From: Candidatus Omnitrophota bacterium
GTDB lineage: Bacteria > Hinthialibacterota > Hinthialibacteria > Hinthialibacterales > Hinthialibacteraceae
DNA: 35,153 nucleotides
NCBI GenBank assembly: GCA_016934335.1
Contig: JAFGTC010000074.1
Location: forward strand, 1 to 35,153
Direction of reading: 5' to 3'
A program made the translations under genes and the position numbers. Numbering within the stretch: the first letter of the stretch is position 1; every line of letters begins with the position of its first letter. Below, piece by piece: positions 8,345 through 18,114 of this stretch. The notes below the pieces were generated by a model. The model was given only the letters and a program-made list of their open reading frames with translations, ran no database searches and was not told where the DNA came from.

Positions 8345-9979
8345 TTAATTTTTTAAAACCGGCTCCGTTAAAATCGGATCGATAATGGGATTTATGATTG
8401 GATCGATAATCGGTTCGATGATAATCGGCTGAATTACAATCGGCTGAATCCGAATGATTGGATCAATCATTCTCAGATTTTGCCAATCGATCGCTTTGAC
8501 GATTTGGTTTTCCCCGGGGTTGAGCGACAATTGGGGTAATTCGACGGTCTGCTTTTCATCGGTTGTCCAGCGCTCCATGAGCAGATTGTATCCTAACTGA
8601 ACTTTGGGGCTGAAAACTTCAACGCCTTTTTGGTCGGGAGTGATTTTCAGTTCCAACGTATTTTCGGGCGGGATGACCAGATCTTTTAAGAAGAAGACGC
8701 GATTTTCTTCGCCGGGATTGACGAACTGGGTAAATTTCACATCGTATTTTTGCGCAGAAATAGTATTTTTCAGAGAAAGTTTCGGCGTGATCATGCCCGG
8801 ATTTTCAACAAAAAAGCGATCCCTTCCCTTCTCGGATTCCGCCATGATGCTAAGAATGCTGCGCGGCCCCAGGATATCGATCTGGTAGCCGCCGCCAGTA
8901 CTTTCAATATCGAATTCCAAAGCGCCGCCGGGATTGCCGAACATGACAAAGGAACTATAGTTATAATTTCCACCGGCGTCGGAGGGATAAATGGGAACCG
9001 TATTCAAAAGCCCTGTATTGGGATCGTTGTCGATTTCGTTGGTGCCAGGCTTAAACAGCCGCTTTCCTTTGGAATTGGTAATTTGCTTCACCTGATTGCC
9101 GCTTCCATAGATGAAAAATTGATTCAAAAAACTGAGTGCGTCCAGCCCCATTGAAACGGGAGAGCGGTCTCGGGGGCCCGCAATGGAAAGAGGCTGGATG
9201 ATGATATTCCCGCCGCTTGACGGATCTCCCGACCACGTTCCGCTGCCCGCCATATCGAACGACCATTTGCTCGTTGAGGTCTCGATGCTGATGTAATTGC
9301 TTCCGCTAGTGTACCAGCTGTTTCCGGCGCTCTCGTACCAGGATCGATTCGGATCATAAACATAAATGCGCTTCTCCGATCCTAAATCATAGGTGTCATA
9401 AACGGCCATCGTATGTCCGCCGTCCAGCGGGTTTAACGTTTTTGTGATGTTGACGAGGGTTGGATCATCGCTGAGTTCATAATACTCGGCGCTGCTGAAA
9501 GCATAATTGCCGTCGCGGGTTTTACCGGTGGCGAACAATTCTAAATACTGTTTCAATGAATTGAGATTGATCTGATGTCCGTGCATCAGATTGATAGCAT
9601 ATGCCAAAGCTGTGTCGGACGGACCCGTAGAACCAGAATACTGCGAGACGGGGTAGCAATATCCTAAATGACCGCCTTTCTGACGGATCAACTGCGCCAT
9701 GAGAGACATGCCGTAACAATTGCCTGGCGCCGCCAGAGTTTTGTAAGCTCCGTCGTAAAAAGCGGCGTCTAAAGCCGCCGTTTCATAGGAATAATCGGGC
9801 GGCGTTCCAATGAAGGTGTCTCGATATTGATCCCATGTTAAAACCGGAGTACCGAAATTCAAGAAAGCCCAAGCGTTGTCTTCCGTAAAATGCTGCGCCG
9901 ATGCGCTCCGAGAAGTTCCGACGATGCACGCCGCAGCCGCTATGAGAAAAATGGTGATGGGAATGCGGATTTTCATCAT
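8345..9979 (-). CDS. Secreted putative cysteine-peptidase-like protein with Pro-Ile tail
   Basis: I start it at ATG 9979 because AAGGTGAGG lies just upstream; the in-frame ATG at 9988 has no better site, and 9976 is also possible. Length is about 544 residues with a Sec signal peptide ending near SASA-Q. The N-terminal part has the order Cys, His, Asp/Asn seen in papain-fold enzymes: NCYGMS (Cys88), GGHTMAVYD (His189) and YVYDPN (Asp209, Asn211). C39-like and BtrH-like peptidase relatives share this spacing, but I cannot name a family. The middle is beta-rich. The tail is a Pro-Ile repeat of unknown role. It is the last gene of a three-gene array of secreted proteins and might process or attach the other two. 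That role is inference; activity is unproven. Confidence 0.7.
   Translation of the reverse strand: MMKIRIPITIFLIAAAACIVGTSRSASAQHFTEDNAWAFLNFGTPVLTWDQYRDTFIGTPPDYSYETAALDAAFYDGAYKTLAAPGNCYGMSLMAQLIRQKGGHLGYCYPVSQYSGSTGPSDTALAYAINLMHGHQINLNSLKQYLELFATGKTRDGNYAFSSAEYYELSDDPTLVNITKTLNPLDGGHTMAVYDTYDLGSEKRIYVYDPNRSWYESAGNSWYTSGSNYISIETSTSKWSFDMAGSGTWSGDPSSGGNIIIQPLSIAGPRDRSPVSMGLDALSFLNQFFIYGSGNQVKQITNSKGKRLFKPGTNEIDNDPNTGLLNTVPIYPSDAGGNYNYSSFVMFGNPGGALEFDIESTGGGYQIDILGPRSILSIMAESEKGRDRFFVENPGMITPKLSLKNTISAQKYDVKFTQFVNPGEENRVFFLKDLVIPPENTLELKITPDQKGVEVFSPKVQLGYNLLMERWTTDEKQTVELPQLSLNPGENQIVKAIDWQNLRMIDPIIRIQPIVIQPIIIEPIIDPIINPIIDPILTEPVLKN
8348..8470 (-). repeat. Pro-Ile repeat tail, partly 15-base tandem repeat
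   Basis: The last 41 residues of the upstream-oriented gene repeat P-I every four to six residues (DPII, QPIV, QPII, EPII, DPII, NPII, DPIL). At DNA level GGATCGATAAT occurs at 8376 and 8400, and ATCGGCTGAAT at 8424 and 8439, exactly 15 bases apart. This points to growth by in-frame duplication. Confidence 0.7.
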
Positions 9980-10053
9980 TGACCTCACCTTGAATCATTT
10001 TCCGTCCTAGTTGTTGAATGCATTTATGAATCGATCTAAACCTTTGTTCCCTT

Positions 10054-12477
10054 CTAAGGAGAAACCATGCCGTTTTTGCCGGACGAAAGCGATGATAGAT
10101 TTCCCCGACGATCAATCAACAGAACTTTGTACCAATATTCCACGCCGCTTATGACATGCGGATCTACATAACGGCTGTCTTGAACCAAATCGCTGATCTG
10201 CAAATATTGCCCGGTGGACGATCGGCTTCGAAAAACAATGAAGCCGCGTTGATTGGAGGCATTGAACGCCGGCGTCCATTCCAGGGATAAGGCGCAGTCG
10301 GGAGCTTGAACAGAAACGCTGCTGATAACCGGCGCAGGCGGCGTTTGCGTGGAGAATGTAAACGTGCTCACTGCGACGGCGTCTTCCACCTTACTTTCGT
10401 TCCCGTTCAAATCGATGCCCAGCACTTTATACCAATAAATCATTTTGGGATCGACAGCCTTATCATACAATTCGCCGATGCTCATATTTTCCTGCGGTAC
10501 GAGGGCGATGTCTTCACAACCCACAAAGGACGGGGGCGCATAGGGCGCCGCGAGCGGGGCCGCCGGAGATGAGGGCCGTTCAACCGTCATGCCTCCCACC
10601 CAGACATACGGGCCGTCCTCTTTCTCGCTGCGGTAGACATGATAGGCGGCTATATCCTGGATGGGCTCACCGATCCATTCAATAAAAATGGCATTATCGC
10701 GCGCCAGAAGAGCCGATACGATCGCCGGATCGGGCGGCGTTCTGTCACGGATTCGCTGGCAGACAATGATTTCCTCCGCCGGATTCGGCGGGAGCGAACC
10801 GCTTTCGTTCTGCGATCGATCGATGGCTTTAACCAAGTAGGCGTAACAAATCGGAGCTTCGCTCGACACGCTGCCGTCATCAAACTGGGGAGGCTCGCCG
10901 GCTTCGACGAACGCATCCGCTTCCGCTTTACTGACATATCCCACTAATTTAAAGAACTCAGGGCATAATTTCTCCCGGTCTTTCTCACGCCGCTCCTGAC
11001 CGTATTCCGAGATGCAGGTCCATTCGCCGAATTCGCAGAGGCTTCGGTAGATCAGATACCCGTCCAAATCGGGCTCCGAGTTGGGATCCCACATGATCCG
11101 GATGAAATTCTCAAATCCCTCCGCTTTGACGCCTCTAGGAGACGCAGGCGGCGTTACATCATTGAGATACCCAGACGCCGCCGCCGACAAAGCGCTTTCG
11201 TTGCCGCTCGAGTCGATGCATTTGATGCGATACCAGAATGTCTGCTCCCCGTATGGAGGGCGGAGTATGGGATCGTTGTCGATTAACGAGACAAATTCAA
11301 ATCCGGGCAAGGCTTGAGGAATGAGCCCTCCGACCATGACGGCGGAGGTTGCTTCGTTGGGATCCTGGTAGCGATAAACCCGATAGCCTTGAACCGAATC
11401 TTCTGCATGGCCTAATACATCGTACTCAACTCTGGACCAGCGAACTTCGAGCTGGTTTAAGGGATCGTTGGCGTTGATCTGGACGTCGTGCGGCGTCATG
11501 GGGGGCGTCATGTCCGCCGGCGTCGCCGAAGCCATCGAACTGCTTAAAGCGCCTTCATAGCCGAGCATATCGAGAGCCGAAGCCTTATAATAATAAGTCT
11601 CGCCGTTAAACGGCCCGGTAACGTCGACGCCTCTTACATCGCGCGGAATCGGATTCCCGTAATCGTCCCATACCATATAATCGACGAAGCCGCTCGAGAC
11701 AGGAATGGTTACGCCCTGCAGGTCGTGAGTGAATCGCGCCGGAATCGTTGCGTCGTTGACTCTCTGCGGCGAGGCAAAGAGGGCCGAGGTGGAGCGATAA
11801 ATGATGTATCCCGCCGCATTGTCGACGTCATCCCACAGCACCAACACTTTGCTGTCGTCGGCGATCGCGCTGATATTCGCCGGTTCGGGCAGCGGCGTCG
11901 GGGAGCCGGCGACGATGGACGCTTCGCCAAGGACGACTTCCTCTCTTGATCTTATATTAAGTCCTCGAAGTTGATAATAATAAGCAACGCCGTCTTTTAC
12001 GGCGAGATCCTGATAACCCTGCCCGGCTATGACGGCAATTTTCCAATTGCTGCGCGCCAGCATCTGCAGACGTTCGAACTGGGGGGATGAATGAGGAATT
12101 TCTGCAATGGCGCAAGGATCGTAAGGATCATCCTCGCTGCCGATGGTATTGGCGATAAGTTCCCAATCCGCGCCTCCCTCCGATATCCACGCTTTTATTT
12201 CTTCGCAATCCTCGAGAATGCTGATGGGCGCTTTCTCATTTAACGGGTACTCCGGATAGTTCTCGAAAGCGCTGGTTTTCCGATACAAGTTATACTGGGT
12301 GTACAATGCCGACGAGGGCCAGGTAATAACCACATAGGGTTGGACGAGACGCGGAATCGCGTCATTCGTAGCAATGTTGAGTTTCATTTTGGTAACAATA
12401 TCAATTTGCGCATATCCATCAGAGATCATGACGAACATGGGCAGGACGATAAGCAGAAAACGGATGAAGGTTCGCAT
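10054..12477 (-). CDS. Secreted multi-domain fibronectin type III protein
   Basis: An 807-residue exported protein with a signal peptide to about residue 24 (ISDGYAQ). At least five FN3-like domains can be traced by repeating TPP linkers, a G-Y-x-(I/V)-Y-R strand and a Y-x-(Y/V)-K-x-x-(A/G)-x-D-x-x-G-N-x-S strand. They begin near residues 195, 325, 440, 585 and 710, and a more divergent copy lies at about 35-190. The third and fourth domains carry long insertions. Cysteines are frequent, so disulfides are likely. FN3 arrays usually act as spacers or binding modules on surface proteins. No enzyme domain is visible. The start has GGAGGAG about 8 bases upstream. Only 24 bases separate it from the gene before, so the two are probably one transcript. 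Confidence 0.8.
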   Translation of the reverse strand: MRTFIRFLLIVLPMFVMISDGYAQIDIVTKMKLNIATNDAIPRLVQPYVVITWPSSALYTQYNLYRKTSAFENYPEYPLNEKAPISILEDCEEIKAWISEGGADWELIANTIGSEDDPYDPCAIAEIPHSSPQFERLQMLARSNWKIAVIAGQGYQDLAVKDGVAYYYQLRGLNIRSREEVVLGEASIVAGSPTPLPEPANISAIADDSKVLVLWDDVDNAAGYIIYRSTSALFASPQRVNDATIPARFTHDLQGVTIPVSSGFVDYMVWDDYGNPIPRDVRGVDVTGPFNGETYYYKASALDMLGYEGALSSSMASATPADMTPPMTPHDVQINANDPLNQLEVRWSRVEYDVLGHAEDSVQGYRVYRYQDPNEATSAVMVGGLIPQALPGFEFVSLIDNDPILRPPYGEQTFWYRIKCIDSSGNESALSAAASGYLNDVTPPASPRGVKAEGFENFIRIMWDPNSEPDLDGYLIYRSLCEFGEWTCISEYGQERREKDREKLCPEFFKLVGYVSKAEADAFVEAGEPPQFDDGSVSSEAPICYAYLVKAIDRSQNESGSLPPNPAEEIIVCQRIRDRTPPDPAIVSALLARDNAIFIEWIGEPIQDIAAYHVYRSEKEDGPYVWVGGMTVERPSSPAAPLAAPYAPPSFVGCEDIALVPQENMSIGELYDKAVDPKMIYWYKVLGIDLNGNESKVEDAVAVSTFTFSTQTPPAPVISSVSVQAPDCALSLEWTPAFNASNQRGFIVFRSRSSTGQYLQISDLVQDSRYVDPHVISGVEYWYKVLLIDRRGNLSSLSSGKNGMVSP

Positions 12478-12501
12478 TGGAATCGCTCCTCCACGAGTGT
12501 A

Positions 12502-15500
12502 TTAACGTAAATAAAAGCCTTCTGACGAATTAAGTCCGCATTCGACGTCGACGTCGCCGCAAAATACCCACAAGACGCAGGCTTCTAGATTGATAGAGCC
12601 TTCGAAGCCGAACGGATCGGGCGGCGGGCCGATCATCAGTTGGAGATTGCCCGTCGCGCTGGCCGAAACCAAGCCGCCCAGGATCTTTCCCCAGATATGA
12701 ATCCCCAAATTCGTGACCAGATGAGGCATGCCGGTTGCAATCGATTCGATTCCATACGAATCGTTGGATCCCACGTCCACAAATGCGCCCAATCCAACAT
12801 AGACTTCATAGCCGCCCGATACAATATAAAGATTCACGCTGGCGCTTTGTTTGATGTATCCATAAACGCCCGTCAGACGATCGGGCAGTAAATTAGGATT
12901 CAATGAATACCGGTCGCCCGCATCGGCCAGCACCCAGGCGCGATCTTTGGGTGCGTTGATGCCCAAATAAAATCCGCCTTCACAGGCATTGCTGCCGATG
13001 GGCGCTATGACCTCCAGCGCGACTCTCCCCTGGATCGATTGATAGGAGTCTTCGCTGACCGGCGCGCCCAGATGCCATTCCAAGCGGCCCTCGGCCGTCA
13101 ATCCGCCTCCCAGGAGAGAGGCCGTTTCGATGCTGCCGCTCACCTCGCCTTCGACATAAGCGTCGTCGTGGTTGACGGCGAAATGCGCTTCGCCGGTCAC
13201 TTCGACGTCTCCGCCGACCAGCAGCGAGAGGAACATGTTGCCGTAAACCCATAAATCCCAAGTCGACGGCGTGACATCGAATTCGAGATTGCTGTACGAT
13301 GCGGAGCGAAGCGCGATATTGGCGTTGGCGGCGGTTTCCAGTTCGGAACTCAAATGGACGCGTTCGATCTGACCGTCCACCACGCAGGCGCATCCGGTCG
13401 TGCGGACCATTTGCCCAAAGTGCGCCACCGGCCCGACCGTAAAGTCGTGATGTTCGCCTTCGGTGGCGCTGTAGATGCGCATGCAAATGCGCGTGCTCGA
13501 CGCAACAATAGACGAAGACAATTGGCCATCCACGATATCGTACAGCTGCATGATTCCATCGCCGATGTAACCGTCCTGATCCGCGTCGTCGTAGGCCAGA
13601 TCATAATCGAAGAAGCCGAACGTATTGCCCCACATACGGTTGATATTGTACTCGGTCGGCTGCGTGTTGAAATTCGTTTCGTCGGTCAATTCGATGCGCC
13701 GCCCGTTGAAGGGAGAACCGGGTTGGGAAGTATTGTTGAAATCCTTAATGTTGTGATAGACGCCGCCGAAGAAATCGAAGAAGATAGTGCCTCCCGCCTG
13801 CAGGTAGGCGTTCTTTTTATCCACATCGTCGGCGACATCCCACGGCGATAGGCCTATCCCATCCGCAACAAAGGCGAAGCCGTCGAATTTCTGGCCGGAA
13901 GAGTTGTAATCGAATTTCAGTTCATCCAGCTGCCCGCTAGACAGCAATTCGCCCCAGGTCAGCCAAAACGGCTGCGCGAAATGGCGCTTCTCTTCAATGC
14001 CGGCGCCGGTGAGGAAAATCTGGCCGGTTTTTACGCACATAACGCCTGCAGACGAGTATTCAGGATTCTGCACAAGGTTTACGCCCCAATAATCAAGCGG
14101 AACGGGCGTAGAAAGAACGATGCGCGCTCCGGCGATATGAGACGTAGAGGTGAATTGCATTTCCTCGAAAGGCACTTTCGCTTTCGTCGGTCCTTCGAGC
14201 GTGACTTTTCCAGTCAGATCGTTGTCGAAGAGAGCGCTGTCGACAAATTTGAACTCGCCTAGCATCTCTTTTTGCCGAACATTTTCGAGATGCGTCAGGA
14301 AAGGAACTTCGTTGCCGTTATAATCCAATCCTTCATAGTAATCCTCATGCGTCGGACCCACCTCGAGCGGCTCGGGATAGTCTTCAATGCGGAACCAAGC
14401 GTGCACGCCTTTGCTTCCCACAATCATCCACGAGTTATCCGTATATCTGAATACGATGCTAGTGCGACCCGGCGTATCCGGCGTATAGACCTCCAGATCG
14501 AACAGATTAAAGGCTGTGAGGCCTTGGATGCCTTGCAATTCCAAAGAATCCTCTATAGGACTGCTAAAACTCGGAAACTGAAAATTCCCACCACTTAACG
14601 GCCAATAGGGATTCTTCATCGAAGCGGAGAGATAGAAATAACTGCTTTCCGGTTTTTGGGCATGATATGCGAAATAGGCGGGAGACGTTCGGCTAAACTC
14701 GCCCCACCTAAAATCTTGACCGATGCTGATTGAATCGGAATAGAGATCCATATCATCCTGAACAATCAAAGTCGTGTAGTAGGCCTCAATAGCTTTCCGA
14801 TTCGAATCGACCACGGCGGCTTCCGGCAGAACGATAACGCCATTGGAAAACGAACCGCCTGTAATCTGGCAGTTTTCCATGGAAAAACCACCCGAAGTTA
14901 GAAGGATGGAGTAATCCAAGGGCTGCAAGGAAGTAAATCGAAAATCCTCCATTAAAGAAAAGTCGGCGGTCAGCCCCGAAGCCGTTACCAGCGCGTTGGA
15001 GAAGGAATAATGGGCTTTGAGATACCCCGTATTCGACAAGGTCGCATCCGGATCGCCGGGAATGGTTTCACCGCCCATCAGCACGACGCCGCGCCAGCTG
15101 TTGGCAAGAGAAGGCGTTCCCGAGTAAGACCACGTTTTTGAGAAGTCGGCAACCCATCCCTCGCCCATGATCTCCATCGCCGTCTCGCAAACCCGCCAGG
15201 GGCCGAATTCCTCATCGGGAAAGCTCTTATGATATTGGCAGTCCTGCGTGATGGTAATTTCGCCCAAATCGAGGGTGACCGGCTGGCAGTCCACACCGGT
15301 GGTCAAAGATGTGGGAAATTCTAAAAACGCTTCCGCGGTGGCGGATGCCGGATAGATGCAAAGGCTATCCAAATAGGTTGTAAATCCCGATGTTTCCAGC
15401 GATATCCGGCTTGGAAACGGAGAATCGGTCGGATAGCAGGCTGAACCAGCCGTTATGACGCCCTTTGTTTCATCGGTTGAATCAACGTTGATTGTGCAAT

Positions 15501-17859
15501 TACGGAATTGGACTCTGATTTGACCTTCCTTCGCCGCCAAGATTCCCAGGAGCGACTTATCAATCTCCAGCCGACTTATTAAATCATTGGCGATAAGGGG
15601 ATCCTTTCGCTGGGTTTCTTTTTCAGGCAGGTACAATACTAAATTCTGGCCGGGTTTGATGTCTCTATCAAACGCCAAGGCTTCTTTTACAGCAATCTGA
15701 GACTGGGGATCGTCAACGGTTTCAACCACTTCGAACGTAACCAGCATTAAATCGGAAATCCCAATAATTTCGCCGATAATAAATAGATCGCTGCAGTCGA
15801 ATTCCGTCCAGGCGATTCCCGTAGCTTCCGTTATTGTAGAGAAAGCATTCGACCATTTCCGCGTTTCGTATTCCACCACGCTCAACGTAAAATCGCCCAT
15901 CGCCAAAGTGGTCGGCGGATCGGGAGTAATCGGAACCGGCTCCGCTTCAACCCATTGAATCGCGCCTAAATAAATTGCGCCGTCCCGGGGATTCGCTTCG
16001 CCGACAAACGCTGTATATCCTTCACCCGGCCCAATCCACGAAGTGACTTTATTTACCCTATTTTCATTACTGTCATAATCTACTTTTAGAAATCGGTAAC
16101 GCGACTGAGGGGCCGCTTTTTGAAAGATAAATTCCATGCGGGAGACTTGCGAGTAAGCGCCGGTGCCGACCGCCAACTCTTTCCCATTAAAAAGATCGCC
16201 GTCAAATTCGCCTGCCGTAACGCTGACTGCGCCGGAGGGATTGATATCTTCGGTAAATGCGTTGAACACCGATTTTCCGGCGGGACGACTGAAGCCGACG
16301 ATCTGCTTGCCTTCAAGAATGGGCGATATGATGCCAATCAAACTCGATGGGACTTCATCGCGCGCATCTCCGAAGTTTTTCAAGTTCCCCTGGCTGGCGG
16401 CGATGATTTCTTTTAAGCCGTCTCCATTGAGATCGGCGACGCAGAATTCGCAGCCTCCATTGCCGCGGAATCTATCCTTGAATCCGGCATAGGGATGCCT
16501 TGCTTCGACTTCCCCATCGGCATTGATGTCCAACACATGGAAGATGGTTTGCGACATCGGCCCGTTGCCTTGCCCGACGATCAATTCGGCCCGTCCGTCA
16601 TCATCCAAGTCGCCGGCGGCCAGGATCAATCCTATCAGCTTTGATTCTCCATCAACGCCTTTTTGGATGACCAGGTTGGTCGGCAAACCATAAAACTGCC
16701 CGACGACTTCCCACGCCAAAGGGGCCGGCTTACCCGTATATTGGTACAAACGCACCATCCCATGGCCGCCCCGGCCTTGCGCAGCGGCGATCTGCGGGAT
16801 TCCCGAACCGATAAAATCGCCCACCGCCGTGCGGATTTCACCGCCATCGTAATTCACATCCGAACCGGTTCCATTGGGAAATGCGACGAACGAATGCCCA
16901 ATCACTTCCTTCGTGACAGCGTCGCGAGCGACGACGATATTCGGATAGACGGCTTCGCTGAGAATCGGTCCAAACGACAAGACGATATCCGGGGAGCCGT
17001 CATTATTGACATCCCCGCTGGAAATATACGTAGGCCGGCCTTCTCCTCCTCCCGTCTTTTCCGCAAAACCGCCCGCCAAGCCGTTCAAGGCCGTCCGAAC
17101 CGAGGTTATCGGCGCAATGGAGGGATCCAGATTGCGGATATTGACGTTTGTATTTCCTCCAAATCCCTGAGTAATGACCAGCTGATCATACAAATATTTC
17201 TCAGCCTGCGTCTGGCTTGTCGAATTTTCATCGTCAGAAGAAACCGATTGTGATTGGACGGTTTTTGCGGAAGCATCCGGAGTGGAACTTTCCTGATCGG
17301 CGGATGTTTGAATATTCGGCGTTGGAAGAATCTGCGCCGAAACGCCCTCAGAATCAATCGTTAATTCAATGATTGTATTCGCATCGATTGGCGTTCCGAG
17401 AGGCAGCAAACTTCCTAATCCCGCCGTACAAGGCAGGACGGGAGGATTAACGGAAAAGATTATGATTACGGTTTGATTGAAAGGTTTAACGAAATCCCAC
17501 AGGGCGGTTAAATCCTCGATGATCTGCTCCTGAGAAGCATTCAATAAAGATTCGCCGCGAACGATTTCCACGAACGATATCGGCAGCGGGAAAATGGGTC
17601 GGCCGGAAGCATCTATAAGCTGCAGCGGTTCAACAAGAGCATGACAGGAAATAACAACATCATTTTCCAGCACAATCTCATCGCCTGCGATAAGAGTTTT
17701 TGAAGAAGGCGTGCTCGTGGGCGTCGGCGTTGGATCTGGATTGTCCTGGGCCGCAACGGAATCTTGATCGATCCCCCCGGCTGTAAACAAGAGAATTCCC
17801 ATGAATAACACGAGAACGCCGAGAGTGCCAATACCTGCCTTTGGGATTCGAATACTCAT
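12502..17859 (-). CDS. Giant secreted FG-GAP and beta-rich surface protein
   Basis: About 1785 residues. I start at ATG 17859 (MSIRIPKAG), with GGGGAG 8 bases upstream; the frame is open from 17898. A hydrophobic signal segment is followed by a Pro-Thr linker (PDPTPTPTSTP). Residues about 240-640 hold FG-GAP/VCBS-like units with calcium loops (DVNNDGSPDIV, DLDDDGRAELIV, DLNGDGLKEII, GEFDGDL), probably a beta-propeller. The remaining 1100 residues are beta-rich and unlike any family I know. They include an EF-hand-like loop (DDADQDGYIGDG) and a final 250 residues of alternating hydrophobic strands rich in Gly and Ser. Many cysteines suggest disulfides. It heads the array with the FN3 and cysteine-peptidase-like genes. 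It is probably a surface adhesin or structural component, which is inference. Confidence 0.8.
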   Translation of the reverse strand: MSIRIPKAGIGTLGVLVLFMGILLFTAGGIDQDSVAAQDNPDPTPTPTSTPSSKTLIAGDEIVLENDVVISCHALVEPLQLIDASGRPIFPLPISFVEIVRGESLLNASQEQIIEDLTALWDFVKPFNQTVIIIFSVNPPVLPCTAGLGSLLPLGTPIDANTIIELTIDSEGVSAQILPTPNIQTSADQESSTPDASAKTVQSQSVSSDDENSTSQTQAEKYLYDQLVITQGFGGNTNVNIRNLDPSIAPITSVRTALNGLAGGFAEKTGGGEGRPTYISSGDVNNDGSPDIVLSFGPILSEAVYPNIVVARDAVTKEVIGHSFVAFPNGTGSDVNYDGGEIRTAVGDFIGSGIPQIAAAQGRGGHGMVRLYQYTGKPAPLAWEVVGQFYGLPTNLVIQKGVDGESKLIGLILAAGDLDDDGRAELIVGQGNGPMSQTIFHVLDINADGEVEARHPYAGFKDRFRGNGGCEFCVADLNGDGLKEIIAASQGNLKNFGDARDEVPSSLIGIISPILEGKQIVGFSRPAGKSVFNAFTEDINPSGAVSVTAGEFDGDLFNGKELAVGTGAYSQVSRMEFIFQKAAPQSRYRFLKVDYDSNENRVNKVTSWIGPGEGYTAFVGEANPRDGAIYLGAIQWVEAEPVPITPDPPTTLAMGDFTLSVVEYETRKWSNAFSTITEATGIAWTEFDCSDLFIIGEIIGISDLMLVTFEVVETVDDPQSQIAVKEALAFDRDIKPGQNLVLYLPEKETQRKDPLIANDLISRLEIDKSLLGILAAKEGQIRVQFRNCTINVDSTDETKGVITAGSACYPTDSPFPSRISLETSGFTTYLDSLCIYPASATAEAFLEFPTSLTTGVDCQPVTLDLGEITITQDCQYHKSFPDEEFGPWRVCETAMEIMGEGWVADFSKTWSYSGTPSLANSWRGVVLMGGETIPGDPDATLSNTGYLKAHYSFSNALVTASGLTADFSLMEDFRFTSLQPLDYSILLTSGGFSMENCQITGGSFSNGVIVLPEAAVVDSNRKAIEAYYTTLIVQDDMDLYSDSISIGQDFRWGEFSRTSPAYFAYHAQKPESSYFYLSASMKNPYWPLSGGNFQFPSFSSPIEDSLELQGIQGLTAFNLFDLEVYTPDTPGRTSIVFRYTDNSWMIVGSKGVHAWFRIEDYPEPLEVGPTHEDYYEGLDYNGNEVPFLTHLENVRQKEMLGEFKFVDSALFDNDLTGKVTLEGPTKAKVPFEEMQFTSTSHIAGARIVLSTPVPLDYWGVNLVQNPEYSSAGVMCVKTGQIFLTGAGIEEKRHFAQPFWLTWGELLSSGQLDELKFDYNSSGQKFDGFAFVADGIGLSPWDVADDVDKKNAYLQAGGTIFFDFFGGVYHNIKDFNNTSQPGSPFNGRRIELTDETNFNTQPTEYNINRMWGNTFGFFDYDLAYDDADQDGYIGDGIMQLYDIVDGQLSSSIVASSTRICMRIYSATEGEHHDFTVGPVAHFGQMVRTTGCACVVDGQIERVHLSSELETAANANIALRSASYSNLEFDVTPSTWDLWVYGNMFLSLLVGGDVEVTGEAHFAVNHDDAYVEGEVSGSIETASLLGGGLTAEGRLEWHLGAPVSEDSYQSIQGRVALEVIAPIGSNACEGGFYLGINAPKDRAWVLADAGDRYSLNPNLLPDRLTGVYGYIKQSASVNLYIVSGGYEVYVGLGAFVDVGSNDSYGIESIATGMPHLVTNLGIHIWGKILGGLVSASATGNLQLMIGPPPDPFGFEGSINLEACVLWVFCGDVDVECGLNSSEGFYLR

Positions 17860-18031
17860 CTTGGTATCTCCCCAGGAGTCGGTAATCTTGGTTTCCAATG
17901 ATAGGCAATATTAATCCATCTCACGTGATGTTAGATAGAATTGAATGGCAATCGGTTGAAGGGCGCAGAAGATTTTTAGATATTCAAGAAATCTTAAAGA
18001 GATTTCGCAAATGCATTGTATGAATAATACT

Positions 18032-18057
18032 ATTATACATTTTTCTCATAGTGTCAA
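18032..18057 (-). promoter_or_regulatory. Candidate promoter for the three-gene secreted-protein operon, with a short spacer
   Basis: On the minus strand TTGACA (18057-18052) and TATAAT (18037-18032) both match the sigma70 consensus exactly, but only 14 bases lie between them instead of the usual 16-18. If used, transcription would start near 18025 and leave a leader of about 165 bases before ATG 17859. I see no riboswitch or terminator in that leader. Confidence 0.45.
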
Positions 18058-18114
18058 GAAAAAAATATAAATAGTTTCTATGCTCACTAATTTCATCTGG
18101 AACAAAATTGCCGA

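Noticed and set aside
16663-17253. Plus-strand frame of 196 residues
   Set aside because: It is antisense to the FG-GAP part of the giant protein, whose Asp-rich motifs prove the other strand.
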